DNA of 47,430 nucleotides from Gammaproteobacteria bacterium (GCA_009840525.1 VXNP01000117.1:1-47430), one strand, 5' to 3'. Shown: positions 35,368 through 45,135, counted from the first letter of the stretch. Translations and numbers: made by a program. The notes: generated by a model from the sequence alone, not told the origin.

Positions 35368-36735
35368 TCAACCCACCCAGACCGTCTTCACGTTCACGAA
35401 CTCGTGGATGCCGAAGAGCGAGAGCTCGCGTCCGTAGCCGCTCTCCTTGACCCCGCCGAAGGGAAGCGCCGGATCGGAGCGGACGAAGGCGTTCACGAAG
35501 CAATTGCCCGCATCGATCTGCTCGGCCGCGATGCGCCGCCCGCGCTCAAGGTCGCGGGTGAAGACCGAGGCGCCCAGCCCGTAGCGGGTGTCGTTGGCCA
35601 CCGCGATGGCCGCGCGCTCGTCGGCCACCGGCACGATGGAGACGACCGGGCCGAACAGCTCCTCCTCGTAGGCGGGCATGCCCGGGCCGACGTCGGCCAG
35701 CACGGTGGGCGGATAGAACCAGCCCGGCTGCTCGGGCACCCGGCCGCCCACCAGCAGGGACGCGCCCGCCTCGACGCTCCCCCGCACCTGGTCGTGCAGG
35801 CGGTCGCGCAGGTCCTCGCGCGCCAGCGGGCCGATGCGGTTGGCCTCGTCGAAGGGATCGCCGAAGGTCGCGGTGGCCATCGCCTCCACCACCCGCTCGC
35901 GCAGCTCGGCGAGAACGGGCTCGACCACGATGCAGCGCTTGGCGGCGATGCAGCTCTGCCCGGCGTTGATGAGGCGGCTGGTCACGCACTGGCGGGTGGC
36001 GAGCTCCAGGTCGGCGTCCTCGAGCACGATGCACGGGTCGTTGCCGCCCAGCTCAAGCACGGACTTCTTGACGTGGGCGGCGGCGGTCGCGGCCACCGTC
36101 TTCCCGGCGACCGTGCTCCCCGTCAGCGTGACCGCGCGCACGCGCGGGTCGGCGATGAGTTCGGCGGCGCGCTTGTGGTCGATGAGCAGCGCGCGGAAGA
36201 GGCCCTCGGGGAACCCGGCTTCGCGGAAGATGCCCTCGATGGCCAGCCCGCACCCCGGCACGTTGGGCGCGTGCTTGAGGAGCGTGCCGTTGCCAGCCAT
36301 CAGGTTGGGCGCGGCGAAGCGGAAGACCTGCCAGAAGGGGTAGTTCCAGGGCATGATGGCGAAGACGATGCCGATCGGCTGGAAGGTGATGAAGCTCTGC
36401 CGAGCCTCGGTCTCGACCGGCTGCGGAGCGAGATAGCCCGGAGCGTGCTCGGCGTAGTGTTCGCACACCATGGCGCACTTTTCGATCTCCGAGCGCGCCT
36501 CCCGCACGGGCTTCCCCATTTCGCGGGTCATGAGTTCGGCGAACTCCTCGCGCCGCTTTCTCAGGATGGGCGCCAGGCTCCCCACCAGCCGTGACCGCTC
36601 CTCCATGGGGGTGTCGCGCCAGGCTACGAAGGCGTTCTGGCAGCCGGCCACGGCGCGGGCGTAGTCGCCGGAGGACATCTCCGGGTAGTCCCTGATGCGC
36701 CGGCCGGTCGCGGGATCTATCGCAGTGAACGGCAT
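35368..36735 (-). CDS. Aldehyde dehydrogenase (succinate-semialdehyde dehydrogenase-like)
   Basis: A 455-residue NAD(P)-dependent aldehyde dehydrogenase. Family residues visible include Asn in MPWNYPF, the Glu in LELGGNDP and the nucleophile Cys in AGQSCIAAKR, with the C-terminal FGGVKESGYGRE. The AIDPATGRRIRDYPEMS start and the overall form fit the short succinate-semialdehyde dehydrogenase (Sad/GabD) type, although specificity is not proven. The start is ATG 36735 with GGAGG 9 bases upstream; the frame upstream to 36810 has no site. It diverges from thyX. It lies just upstream of the molybdenum hydroxylase operon, which may make the aldehyde/acid link meaningful. Confidence 0.9.
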   Translation of the reverse strand: MPFTAIDPATGRRIRDYPEMSSGDYARAVAGCQNAFVAWRDTPMEERSRLVGSLAPILRKRREEFAELMTREMGKPVREARSEIEKCAMVCEHYAEHAPGYLAPQPVETEARQSFITFQPIGIVFAIMPWNYPFWQVFRFAAPNLMAGNGTLLKHAPNVPGCGLAIEGIFREAGFPEGLFRALLIDHKRAAELIADPRVRAVTLTGSTVAGKTVAATAAAHVKKSVLELGGNDPCIVLEDADLELATRQCVTSRLINAGQSCIAAKRCIVVEPVLAELRERVVEAMATATFGDPFDEANRIGPLAREDLRDRLHDQVRGSVEAGASLLVGGRVPEQPGWFYPPTVLADVGPGMPAYEEELFGPVVSIVPVADERAAIAVANDTRYGLGASVFTRDLERGRRIAAEQIDAGNCFVNAFVRSDPALPFGGVKESGYGRELSLFGIHEFVNVKTVWVG

Positions 36736-36800
36736 CGGGTTTAACCTCCAGAGGAGTTGTCCGTCATCGTCCATCCTCAGAAAGCCTAGCCTGAACTCGC

Positions 36801-38429
36801 ATGGAAACAAGGCGTCCCACGACTCCCGAAGCCGAGGAGATCCTCGGACTCTACTATCCCGTGCTCGACCACGGCTTCGTCTCGCTGGTCGACTACATGG
36901 GCAGCGACGAGAGCATCGAGCATGCCGCGCGCGTCAGCTACGGCTACGGCACCCGCAGGCGCAGCGCCACCCGCGGGCTCATCCGCTACCTGCGCCGCCA
37001 TCTGCACACCACGCCCAGCGAGATGGTCGAACTCAAGTTCCACTGCGCCATGCCCATGTTCGTGGCCCGCCAGTGGGTACGGCACCGGACGGCGTGCCTG
37101 GCGGAGGGCACCGAGGTGTTCTTCGACCTGCCTGGCGCCGAAGCGAGGGGGCGCCGCCAACTCTACAAGCTGCCCATCGAAGAGATCTGGCGACGCTTTC
37201 AACCCACGCGGAATCGAACTCGCCCCGACAAGCAGCGGAACCCGTTTTTTCGCCGCGATCGCGTTCGCCGGATGAAACTCAGGCAAGTCAACGAGGACAC
37301 TCTGGCGTTCCAGCACACCCGCATTGTGGACGTGTACCGGCACGGCCCGAAGCCGGTGTTCAGGATGGTTCTGGAGGACGGCAAGTCCATCGAAGCCACA
37401 GCTGATCACCGATTCATGTTTGCCGACGGCTGGAACACGCTCGGGGCAGCGGCCCGGTTGCGGGAGATCGGTGGGCGCGCGGCGTGGCAGCTTGGCGACC
37501 ACTTCGTTTACGTCAACGGCGCAGCCGAAGAGCGGCCCGCATTCTACCGCGATCCGATCTGGCTGCAACGCGAGTACCGCGGATCCGGACAGTCGTTGGC
37601 GACAGCCAGCCGCCTCGACCATGCCAAGCTCGTGCGGATCAAGCACTTCGAGTTCGTGGGCGAGCGGGAGACATACGACCTCGAAGTCGAAGGCCCATAC
37701 CACAACTTCGTGGCGAACGGCATCGTCACCCACAACTCCATTAACGAATACTCGGGCCGCTACAGCCTGATGCCGCTCCTCTTCTACAGCCCCGATAGAG
37801 AGAACTTCTCGCTCCAGAGCACCTCCAACAATCAGGGGAGGGAGGAGGATGCCGCTCCGAAGGGCCTCTATCGGGATGCGATCCGGCAATGGGAGGATGT
37901 GCGCAAGTCCGCTTCCCAGGCGTACGGGTGGATGGTCGAGCAGGATATCGCCCGCGAGCTGGCCCGAATCGACTTGCCGCTGTCGACATACACGCAGTGG
38001 TACTGGAAGATCGACCTGCACAACCTGCTGCACTTCCTCACGCTTCGCGTGGATGATCACGCCCAGTGGGAGATCCAGGAGTTCGGGCGGGTGATGGCCG
38101 GGATGCTCAAGCGGGTGGCCCCGATGAGCTTCGAGGCCTGGATCGACTACCAGGTGTGCGGCGACAAGCTGAGCCGAATGGAGCTGGAAGCGCTGGCGAC
38201 GCTGCTCGCGCCGGGAGAGGATGGCGGGCTGGAGGTCAGGCAAGGTGGCGGATCGCTCAGCTTCGAGGAACTGCGCGGAATGGGGATGGCGCCGCGGGAA
38301 GTCCGCGAGCTGGTCGGCAAGATCCGGCGCCGGACGGCTCCGGATTTCGACCTGGATCTTGCGCGCTTCCGGAGCGCAGAGGACGTGGCCGCGGAGATGC
38401 ACGAGGCAGTGCCCGGGAACTTCGAATAG
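36801..38429 (+). CDS. thyX: ThyX, flavin-dependent thymidylate synthase, with mini-intein
   Basis: A 542-residue precursor; without the intein the enzyme is 328 residues. ThyX makes dTMP from dUMP using FAD, NADPH and methylene-tetrahydrofolate. The ThyX signature RHRxxSxNExSxRY is split: Arg94-His-Arg-Thr-Ala98 lies on one side and Ser313-Ile-Asn-Glu-Tyr-Ser-Gly-Arg-Tyr321 on the other, with the intein precisely between Ala98 and Ser313. Rejoining gives a perfect signature, so splicing is needed for activity. The N-terminal substrate segment and the C-terminal dUMP-binding part (LHNLLHFLTLRVDDHAQWEI) are intact. The C-terminal 70 residues are a longer tail than in compact ThyX proteins. The ribosome site is weak. 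Divergent from the aldehyde dehydrogenase. Confidence 0.95.
   Translation: METRRPTTPEAEEILGLYYPVLDHGFVSLVDYMGSDESIEHAARVSYGYGTRRRSATRGLIRYLRRHLHTTPSEMVELKFHCAMPMFVARQWVRHRTACLAEGTEVFFDLPGAEARGRRQLYKLPIEEIWRRFQPTRNRTRPDKQRNPFFRRDRVRRMKLRQVNEDTLAFQHTRIVDVYRHGPKPVFRMVLEDGKSIEATADHRFMFADGWNTLGAAARLREIGGRAAWQLGDHFVYVNGAAEERPAFYRDPIWLQREYRGSGQSLATASRLDHAKLVRIKHFEFVGERETYDLEVEGPYHNFVANGIVTHNSINEYSGRYSLMPLLFYSPDRENFSLQSTSNNQGREEDAAPKGLYRDAIRQWEDVRKSASQAYGWMVEQDIARELARIDLPLSTYTQWYWKIDLHNLLHFLTLRVDDHAQWEIQEFGRVMAGMLKRVAPMSFEAWIDYQVCGDKLSRMELEALATLLAPGEDGGLEVRQGGGSLSFEELRGMGMAPREVRELVGKIRRRTAPDFDLDLARFRSAEDVAAEMHEAVPGNFE
37095..37736 (+). other. Mini-intein in ThyX (214 residues)
   Basis: Protein-splicing element from Cys99 to Asn312 of the precursor. 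Block A is CLAEGTEVFF, with Cys1. Block B is ATADHRF, with the Thr-x-x-His that activates the first bond. Block F is TYDLEVEGPYHNF, and block G is VANGIVTHN followed by Ser+1. The usual LAGLIDADG or HNH homing nuclease is absent. The middle (about residues 225-280 of the precursor) has a FYRDPIWLQREY segment then a helix-turn-helix-like pattern, which may be a leftover of a DNA-binding or nuclease part. All splicing residues are in place, so it should be active. Confidence 0.9.
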
Positions 38430-38544
38430 GGAAGCAGCGGACGGCTCGTGCCGGATTCCGGTCATGACCTGTCGGATCCCGCGCACTTTAGCCGTTGAGG
38501 GGATGAGTGTTTTGAAGACGAGTATGAGCGACGCAGGAGGACCG

Positions 38545-40674
38545 ATGCACGAGCACGACAACTCCCGGACAAGACTGGCACCGGATCGCGTTCCTCGCTG
38601 GCCCACCTTTGCGGCGCTGGCGCTGGTTCTGGCCCTGACGGGGCCGGTGGCAGGCCTGTGGGCGCAGGACCCGGACGCCGCGCCCCGCCCAATGACCATC
38701 GTCGACCTCATCGAGGTGCCGACGCTCGGCGACCCGCGCATCTCCCCTGACGGCACCCGCCTGCTCTTCGTTCGCCGGGACGCCGACTGGGAGGAAAACG
38801 GGACCGTCGCCCACATCTGGAGGGTGGACGCGGACGGCGGCAACCTGATCCAGGTCACCAACGGCGAGAACGGTGAGACGAGCCCGCGCTGGTCGCCCGA
38901 CGGCAGCCGCATCGCGTTCCTGGCACGCCGCGGCGAAGACGACCACACCCAGATCTACCTGCTGAACGCCATGGGGGGCGAGGCGAACGCCCTCACCGAC
39001 CATCCCACGGCGGTCTCGAGCATCACTTGGGCGCCGGACGGGAGCAGCATCTACTTCGTCGCATCGGACGAGCTCTCGGAGGAGGAGCAGGCCGCGCGCA
39101 CCGCCGGGGACGACGTCTTTGCCTTCGACGAGAACTATCAGCAGCTCCACATCTGGCGGGCGAGCGTGGAGGGCGGGGAGGCGAGCCGGGTCACCGAGGG
39201 CGACTACTCGGTCACCGGGTACTCGCTCTCGCGCGACGGCACCCACATCGCCTTCCATCGCGGCGAATCGCCGCTCTTCGAGGGCGTAGACCGGCGCGAG
39301 GTGTGGGTGATGCGCTCCGATGGCAGCGACGCCCGCCAGCTGACCCGCAACTCGGTGCCGGAATACAATGCGCGCCTGTCTCCCGACAATCAGTGGGTGG
39401 CCTTCCACGCCGACTCGAACGAGGACTTCGACTTCTACTACAACGACAATCTCTTCCTCGTCCCGGCGTCCGGAGACGGGGAGGCGCGCTTGCTGCTCCC
39501 GGACATGCCGCACGGAGTCGACGCCATCGCGTGGTCGGGCGACGGCGAGGCCATCTTCTTCCGCGCCAACACGGGCGTGCGCGAGGAGCTGATGCGCGTG
39601 GACATCGCAGGCGAGCGGCTGACGCAGCTGACCGACGGCGACCACCAGGTCATCAACTGGCAGTACGCGCCCGCGCTGGACGCGCACGTCTTCGGGCTCA
39701 ACCGGGCGGACAACCGGGGCGACCTTTGGGTGATCTCCGGCGACGGCTCACCGGAGCGCGTGACCCACGTCTTCGACTACCTCACCGAGGACTTCTTGCA
39801 GCCGCGCCAGGAGGCCATCCGCTGGCAGGGGGAGGACGGCGTCGAGGTAGAGGGGCTGCTCTTCTACCCGCTCGAGTATGAGGAGGGCACCCGGTATCCG
39901 CTGGTGGTACAGACCCACGGAGGCCCCGCCTCTTCGGACAAGTTCCAGTTCTCCACGGCGGGCAACTTCGTGCAGGTGCTGAACGGGATGGGCTACTTCG
40001 TCTTCAAGCCCAACTACCGGGGCAGCACCGGCTACGGCGACGATTTCCTGCGCAACATGGTGGGCAACTACTTCGACCAGGCTCACCTGGACGTGATGAC
40101 CGGTGTGGACCACCTGATCGATCTCGGCCTGGTGGACGGCGCGCGCATGGCCAAGATGGGATGGAGCGCCGGCGGGCACATGACCAACAAGATCATCACC
40201 CACACCGGCCGCTTCAAAGCCGCCGCCTCCGGAGCGGGCGCCGCCAACTGGGTGTCGATGTACGCGCAGAGCGACATCCGCGTCTACCGCACTCCATGGT
40301 TCGGCGGCACCCCCTGGGAGGAGGACGCGCCCGTCGACCAGTACTGGCAGGACTCGCCGCTGCGCGAGGTGTGGCGGGTGAGCACCCCTACGATCTTTCT
40401 CGTGGGCGAGGAGGATGCCCGCGTGCCCATGCCGCAGTCGGTGGAGATGTATCGCGGGCTGAAGCACAACGGCGTGCCCACACATCTCTACGTGGCGCCC
40501 CGCGCGGGACACGGCTGGACCGAACTCAGACACCAGCTCTTCAAGGCCAACGTGCACCTGGAGTGGTTCGAGCGCTGGGTGCACGACCGCGAGTACGAGT
40601 GGGAGGAGGCGCCGGGAGACGAGGAGCAGGCGCGGGCGACGACGGCCGCGGAGGAGTCGCCGCGATCCTGGTAA
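38545..40674 (+). CDS. S9 family prolyl-oligopeptidase-like serine peptidase, exported
   Basis: A 709-residue protein from ATG 38545 with AGGAGG 4 bases upstream. A signal peptide ends at LWA in positions 38-40. A TolB/WD-like propeller of repeated SPDGTRLLFV- and SPDGSRIAFL-type blades spans about 55-400, and the alpha/beta hydrolase domain follows. The catalytic triad is Ser541 in GWSAGG, Asp624 in GEEDARV and His656 in RAGHGW. The family cleaves small peptides after Pro or Ala, with the propeller acting as a size filter. Periplasmic location is expected. It adds to the M16 and S46 peptidases nearby, consistent with a peptide-feeding lifestyle. Confidence 0.93.
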   Translation: MHEHDNSRTRLAPDRVPRWPTFAALALVLALTGPVAGLWAQDPDAAPRPMTIVDLIEVPTLGDPRISPDGTRLLFVRRDADWEENGTVAHIWRVDADGGNLIQVTNGENGETSPRWSPDGSRIAFLARRGEDDHTQIYLLNAMGGEANALTDHPTAVSSITWAPDGSSIYFVASDELSEEEQAARTAGDDVFAFDENYQQLHIWRASVEGGEASRVTEGDYSVTGYSLSRDGTHIAFHRGESPLFEGVDRREVWVMRSDGSDARQLTRNSVPEYNARLSPDNQWVAFHADSNEDFDFYYNDNLFLVPASGDGEARLLLPDMPHGVDAIAWSGDGEAIFFRANTGVREELMRVDIAGERLTQLTDGDHQVINWQYAPALDAHVFGLNRADNRGDLWVISGDGSPERVTHVFDYLTEDFLQPRQEAIRWQGEDGVEVEGLLFYPLEYEEGTRYPLVVQTHGGPASSDKFQFSTAGNFVQVLNGMGYFVFKPNYRGSTGYGDDFLRNMVGNYFDQAHLDVMTGVDHLIDLGLVDGARMAKMGWSAGGHMTNKIITHTGRFKAAASGAGAANWVSMYAQSDIRVYRTPWFGGTPWEEDAPVDQYWQDSPLREVWRVSTPTIFLVGEEDARVPMPQSVEMYRGLKHNGVPTHLYVAPRAGHGWTELRHQLFKANVHLEWFERWVHDREYEWEEAPGDEEQARATTAAEESPRSW

Positions 40675-40698
40675 CGGGCTTCGGCGAAAGACACCGCA

Positions 40699-42333
40699 TC
40701 ATCCGAAAGACTCCTCCACGGCTTCCCGCGCTGCGGCTTCGATCTCCCAGGGGATGTCGGAGTCGCGATAGAGGGCAGCCCCGTTTGGCAGCAGGGTCCG
40801 TTCAGCCGTCGACCGGGCGCCGGGACGGACCGATGGGACGGGCCGCAGGTCTGGGTGCGAGCGCTGCTCCTCTGAATCCGCCCACCCGCGCCGCTTCCGC
40901 GCTTCGGTCCGCTCAACCCGCTTCGGCGCATCCACCAGCGTTCTTCCCTTCGGTGTGAAGAACAGCACCGTCCCGTCACCGTTGACGGACACCTTGATCC
41001 GTCCCTCGTGGACGGCGCGATGGTGACGCCGACAGAGCAGCAGTGTGTTCCTGAGACTCGTCTCGCCCCCGTCGGCCCAATGCTTAACATGATGCGCCTC
41101 CGTGAACCTGCACCCACACCCGGGGAAGCGGCATCCCCGGTCCCGCTCCTCCAGCGCCCGCCGGATGTGCGGAGGAATCGTGCGCGTCCTTCGGCCCACG
41201 CTCAGCATCGACCCGTCCTTCGCGTGGACCATCGCTACCACCGCGGCATCGCAGGCCATGCGCCGCGACGTCTCCGCGGAAACGCGAATCCCGTCCAGAT
41301 CCGAGCGTGCCGGCTCGCCCTCTGCCGCGAGCGTCGCCGCATCGCAGTGGACCATGACCTGGTAGCGCTCGGCGCGGGTGCCGGACTCGACGCGGGGTGG
41401 GTCGACGTTCAATTGAGCGCGCTGTTCCTCGCGGGATTGAGTCGGCGGATCGTCGCCGGGCTCGCTACCCCCGAACCCCGCCGCCAGCGCCCGCTCCGCC
41501 AGCAGCCCCACGGCATCCGCTCGACGCTGCTTCGGCTCCGGGCGCGCGTCGCCGGCCTCGCGTCTGACACTCCTTCCACTTCCCGCCCCGTCTCGGGCCC
41601 CGCCCTCGCGCCCGAACAGCGCATCCGCTGCCGCCTCCACCGCCCTCATCAGCACCGCCCCGACCTCCGGCTCGAGCCGTCCCTTCACCACGTACATCCC
41701 GTCGCCATCCACGAACACGGCGAACGCGCGGCTGCGGTGCCGCGCTTGCTCGGCGGTCAGCTCCTCGTCGCGCGACAGCTTCTTCCACATGCGCACCATC
41801 TGCTCCAGATTCGCCGCCGACCCGGCGCGCGCGAACTCGAGCAACTCCGTCTCGCTCTCCGGAGTAGCCACGCGCGTGAGCGCCCGCACCTTGGCGTACG
41901 AAATGGTCCCGGCCCTCAGGGCGTCGGCGGTCTGCGGCAGGTTCTCCAGCGCGCGGGCGGCGCGGACCCGTTCGCGGGCCGGCCCGATCGTGATGCCGAT
42001 CTTCCAGGCCAGCCACTCGGCGCATGAACCGAACCCGTCCTTCCAGCCGCCCCGGCGATCGAAATCGGCGATGAGGGCCATCATCCGGGCTTCTGCGGCG
42101 TTGATGCCCTCGGCCAACTCCGCGATGCGCTCGCCGATCTGGCGGAGTTCATCGTCGTCGTCGGGCCTGGGATCTGACGGAGCACAGGTGTCAGCGGAAG
42201 CCACTGTTTCAGTGCCGGAACGGGAGGGCGCAGAGGTGACATCGGACCGTCCACTCACCGGTTCCCGCACCATCGCAGGCCAGGGAAGAGGCTTCCTGCG
42301 AGTGTCGTAGAGAAGGTGCGGGGATGCGATCAT
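40699..42333 (-). CDS. DUF222 / 13E12-type HNH endonuclease-like protein, full length
   Basis: A 544-residue protein with the DUF222 domain (about 65-330) and a C-terminal HNH nuclease domain (about 395-440). The HNH core reads CRFPGCGCRFTEAHHVKHWADGG, with His414-His415 followed by NTLLLCRRHH, so both metal- and zinc-binding sets appear intact. The start is ATG 42333 with GGAGG 4 bases upstream. The family includes the REP13E12 repeat proteins of mycobacteria and is often multicopy. Its role is unsettled: mobile or homing-like, or defence. This is the intact sister of the truncated copy at 8213-8836, and both have the same divergent neighbourhood. Confidence 0.9.
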   Translation of the reverse strand: MIASPHLLYDTRRKPLPWPAMVREPVSGRSDVTSAPSRSGTETVASADTCAPSDPRPDDDDELRQIGERIAELAEGINAAEARMMALIADFDRRGGWKDGFGSCAEWLAWKIGITIGPARERVRAARALENLPQTADALRAGTISYAKVRALTRVATPESETELLEFARAGSAANLEQMVRMWKKLSRDEELTAEQARHRSRAFAVFVDGDGMYVVKGRLEPEVGAVLMRAVEAAADALFGREGGARDGAGSGRSVRREAGDARPEPKQRRADAVGLLAERALAAGFGGSEPGDDPPTQSREEQRAQLNVDPPRVESGTRAERYQVMVHCDAATLAAEGEPARSDLDGIRVSAETSRRMACDAAVVAMVHAKDGSMLSVGRRTRTIPPHIRRALEERDRGCRFPGCGCRFTEAHHVKHWADGGETSLRNTLLLCRRHHRAVHEGRIKVSVNGDGTVLFFTPKGRTLVDAPKRVERTEARKRRGWADSEEQRSHPDLRPVPSVRPGARSTAERTLLPNGAALYRDSDIPWEIEAAAREAVEESFG

Positions 42334-42351
42334 CATTCCTCCAAAAGATAT

Positions 42352-42383
42352 ATTGTACAACAATTTACATACAATATAACGGC
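42352..42383. promoter_or_regulatory. AT-rich intergenic element of DUF222 locus B
   Basis: Between the divergent starts 42333 and 42414. It contains ATTGTACAACAAT and TACATACAAT then TAACGGC, matching the element at 8855-8887 in order and spacing (32 against 33 bases). It probably holds divergent promoters and an operator shared by the two genes. Confidence 0.5.
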
Positions 42384-42413
42384 GCCGGAATCGACCTCTC
42401 AGGAGGCTCTGTA

Positions 42414-42701
42414 ATGGCCGAAATCGGGTCGGGAGACGATCGACGAAGGAAGGGGCCTGCGAGCGCTCTCACAGAGGCGGTCAGCGCCGCCAGCGGGCCG
42501 CGGGATCCGGGATATCGGATCGCATCGAAGCGCGAGCCGAAAACCCGTCAATGGCAGAATGGGCCACGCAGATGTGAATTCGAGCGAGACTTGGCGCGGG
42601 CCGGCGGGAGCCGTGCGTCGAGCTCCTGTCAATGGCGAGACTGGCCCCGCCGATGTGAATTCGGGCGACGTGCCGCCGCGCTCCGGATCAGAAAGGGATG
42701 A
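42414..42701 (+). CDS. Small divergent protein with two RQWQNG...CEF-type repeats
   Basis: A 95-residue ORF from ATG 42414 with a perfect AGGAGG 7 bases upstream. The product begins MAEIGSGDD, then is Arg/Ser/Ala-rich. It has RQWQNGPRRCEF at residues 45-56 and, 27 residues later, CQWRDWPRRCEFG, encoded by two DNA repeats exactly 81 bases apart. One Cys per repeat could bind metal or form a disulfide. It is divergent from the DUF222-HNH gene, and the sister locus has the same start (MAE..GD) and the motif at the same residue. I recognise no family. It could be a partner or antidote of the nuclease, or the repeats may act as DNA and the ORF be incidental. Confidence 0.45.
   Translation: MAEIGSGDDRRRKGPASALTEAVSAASGPRDPGYRIASKREPKTRQWQNGPRRCEFERDLARAGGSRASSSCQWRDWPRRCEFGRRAAALRIRKG
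42547..42666 (+). repeat. Two copies of the GTCAATGG core repeat at locus B
   Basis: Cores begin at 42547 and 42628. The first (GTCAATGGCAGAATGGG, then CACGCAGATGTGAATTCG) is nearly identical to the first copy at 9051. The second begins TGTCAATGGCGAGA, then shares GATGTGAATTCGGGCG. The first core lies 214 bases from the DUF222 start here and 215 in locus A. Confidence 0.75.
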
Positions 42702-42783
42702 TCTCGATCCTGGAGCGACGGTCCGGTCCGGCCGAACGGCGGATTGGCGAGGGCGGGACGAAGGAAGCCGACGAGCCCCGCCC

Positions 42784-45015
42784 TCAGCCCCTCCCCTCGC
42801 CCTCTGAATGCAACCGCAGCACCGGACCCTGGTCCCGCTCCAGCGCGCTGCCGCGTCCGGACAGGCTGGGGTTGTTCATGAAGTAGTCGTGGGCGCTGAA
42901 GGAGCGCTTTCCGTCCGGCACCCGGGTGTAGGACCCGTCGGCCGCCAGGCGCCAACTGCTCTCGGTGTCCTTCAGGTTGGCGACCATGATCTCGCCGAGG
43001 ATCTGGCGGTGCACAGTCCGGTTGGTGACCGGAACCAGCAGCTCCACGCGCCGGTCCAGGTTGCGCGGCATCCAGTCAGCCGATGAGATGAACACCTTCG
43101 CCCGGTCCGAAGGCAACTCGGCCCCGCCCCCCACGCAGACGATGCGCGAGTGCTCCAGGAACCGGCCCACGATGCTGGTCACGGTGATGTTCTCGGAGAG
43201 TCCGGGGACCCCGGGGCGCAGACAGCAGATGCCGCGCACCACGAGATGGATCCTCACGCCCGCGCGCGAGGCGTCGTAGAGGGCGTCGATGACCTCGCTG
43301 TCGAGCAGGGAGTTCATCTTGGCCCAGATGCCCGCTGGCTCTCCGCGCCGCGCGCGCTCCGCCTCGCCGGCAATCAGTTCGAGCAGCGTGCTGCGCATGG
43401 TGAAGGGCGCGATCGACAACTGGTCCAGGCCCTCGGGACGGGCATACCCGGTCATGAAGTTGAACGCCCGCGCGGCGTCGCGCGCCAGCGCCGGATCACA
43501 CGTGAAATACGACAGGTCGGTGTAGATCTTGGCGGTCACCGGGTGGTAGTTCCCCGTGCCGAAGTGGACGTAGGAGCGGAGCGAGCCGCCCTCCCGCCGC
43601 ACCACCAGCGAGATCTTCGCGTGAATCTTCAGCTCCGCCACCCCGAAGACCACGTGCACCCCGGCGCGCTCCATCCCCCGCGCGAACGCGATGTTGGCCG
43701 CCTCGTCGAAGCGCGCCTTCAGCTCGACCAGCGCGGTCACGTTCTTGCCTGCCTCGGCCGCCTCGATCAGCGCCGTCACGATGGGCGAGTCCTGACTTGT
43801 CCGGTAGAGCGTCTGCTTGATGGCCACCACGGCCGGATCCTCGGCGGCCTGGCGCAGCAACTGCACCACCACGTCGAAGCTCTCGTACGGGTGGTGCACG
43901 AGGATGTCCTTCATGCGGATGGCGGCGAAGCAGTCCCCGCCGAAGTCGCGAATCCGCTCCGGGAAGCGTGCGTTGTAGGGCGAAAACACCAGATCCGGGC
44001 GATCGTCGCCGATGAGCTGCGCGGTGTCGCCCAGCCCCAGCAGGTCGCCCTCGCGGAAGATGTCTGCGGGGCCGACGTCCAGTTCGCGCATCAGGAAGCG
44101 CTGCAGGGTCTCGGACATGCCGCGCGACACTCTCAGGTGGATGACCCGCCCCCGGCGCCTGCGCTTGAGCGCGGACTCGAATTCCAGCAGCAGATCCTCG
44201 GCCTCGTCCTCGATCTCCACGTCGCTGTCGCGGATCACGCGGAAATACCCGGTCTCCCTGACCGCAAAGCCCGGGAAGAGGCTGTCCAGATGCATCCCGA
44301 GCAGTTCCTCGAGGCGAATGAAGCGCTGGCTCTCTCCCGGAACGGCGATGAAGCGGTCGATCTGAGAAGGCAGCGGAAGCAGGGCGTGCATCTCGGTGCC
44401 GTCCCGCGGGCGCGCCAGCGACAGCACCATCGCGTATCCGGTATTGGGGATGAAGGGGAAGGGATGCGCGGGGTCCACGGCCAGCGGGGTGAGGACCTGG
44501 AAGATCTGTTCGTCGAAGTAGGCATCCAGGGCCGAACGCGCGGCCCCGCTCAACTCGCTCGGATGCGCGATGACGATGCCGACGCCGCGCAGTTCGTCCC
44601 GCATTTCGCGCCATCGTCTTTGCTGGCGCACCATCAGCGCCTGGGCGCGGCGGTCGATGGCCTTGAGCTGCTCGGCCGGCGTCATGCCCTCGGGCGTCCT
44701 GGTCGTGATGCCGGCGTCCACCTGGGCCCTCAGCCCCGCCACGCGCACCATGTAGAACTCGTCGAGGTTCGTGGCGGAGATGGAGAGGAAGCGCAGCCGC
44801 TCCAGCAGCGGATGGCGGGAACTCGAGGACTCCGCCAGCACGCGCTCGTTGAACGCCAGCCACGAGAGCTCCCGGTTGATGAAGCGCTCGGGGGCTTCGG
44901 GCGTCAGGGTCTCTGCGGCGGCTGTCTGGGTCACGCGGATCGGCTCCGGCACCGGGGACACGAAACGCCGCCCGCCGGTCCCGGCCGGTGCGGCGCATGT
45001 CGAAGTCTGTACCAT
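42784..45015 (-). CDS. ppk1: Polyphosphate kinase 1
   Basis: A 743-residue PPK1 that polymerises the terminal phosphate of ATP into polyphosphate, reversibly. The N-terminal domain starts at about residue 40 with [16 protein letters not shown] and [19 protein letters not shown]. The phosphorylated histidine is His465 in [11 protein letters not shown], and the second conserved one is His622 in FLEHSRI, the same 157-residue spacing as in E. coli. The first 38 residues are an unconserved extension. ATG 45015 has GGAGAAG about 8 bases upstream. No ppx gene is adjacent; the right-hand neighbours diverge. Function in phosphate storage and stress is by family knowledge. Confidence 0.96.
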   Translation of the reverse strand: MVQTSTCAAPAGTGGRRFVSPVPEPIRVTQTAAAETLTPEAPERFINRELSWLAFNERVLAESSSSRHPLLERLRFLSISATNLDEFYMVRVAGLRAQVDAGITTRTPEGMTPAEQLKAIDRRAQALMVRQQRRWREMRDELRGVGIVIAHPSELSGAARSALDAYFDEQIFQVLTPLAVDPAHPFPFIPNTGYAMVLSLARPRDGTEMHALLPLPSQIDRFIAVPGESQRFIRLEELLGMHLDSLFPGFAVRETGYFRVIRDSDVEIEDEAEDLLLEFESALKRRRRGRVIHLRVSRGMSETLQRFLMRELDVGPADIFREGDLLGLGDTAQLIGDDRPDLVFSPYNARFPERIRDFGGDCFAAIRMKDILVHHPYESFDVVVQLLRQAAEDPAVVAIKQTLYRTSQDSPIVTALIEAAEAGKNVTALVELKARFDEAANIAFARGMERAGVHVVFGVAELKIHAKISLVVRREGGSLRSYVHFGTGNYHPVTAKIYTDLSYFTCDPALARDAARAFNFMTGYARPEGLDQLSIAPFTMRSTLLELIAGEAERARRGEPAGIWAKMNSLLDSEVIDALYDASRAGVRIHLVVRGICCLRPGVPGLSENITVTSIVGRFLEHSRIVCVGGGAELPSDRAKVFISSADWMPRNLDRRVELLVPVTNRTVHRQILGEIMVANLKDTESSWRLAADGSYTRVPDGKRSFSAHDYFMNNPSLSGRGSALERDQGPVLRLHSEGEGRG

Positions 45016-45135
45016 TCTTACACTTCTCCGGGCGGGTCAAGGTTCCACGGCGGCTTGGTGCGGTGTATGTCGCCTGCCAATCTGCCTTCGTATACTGGAC
45101 CAGACATTGCTGCGCGATGAGTACGGAGACGAGCT

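Noticed and set aside
37095-37736. Group I intron or insertion in thyX
   Set aside because: The frame is continuous through the segment and all protein-splicing blocks are present, so it is an intein.
36786-38948. A 720-residue leftward ORF opposite thyX
   Set aside because: It covers the intein and both ThyX halves in antisense and has no recognisable domain.
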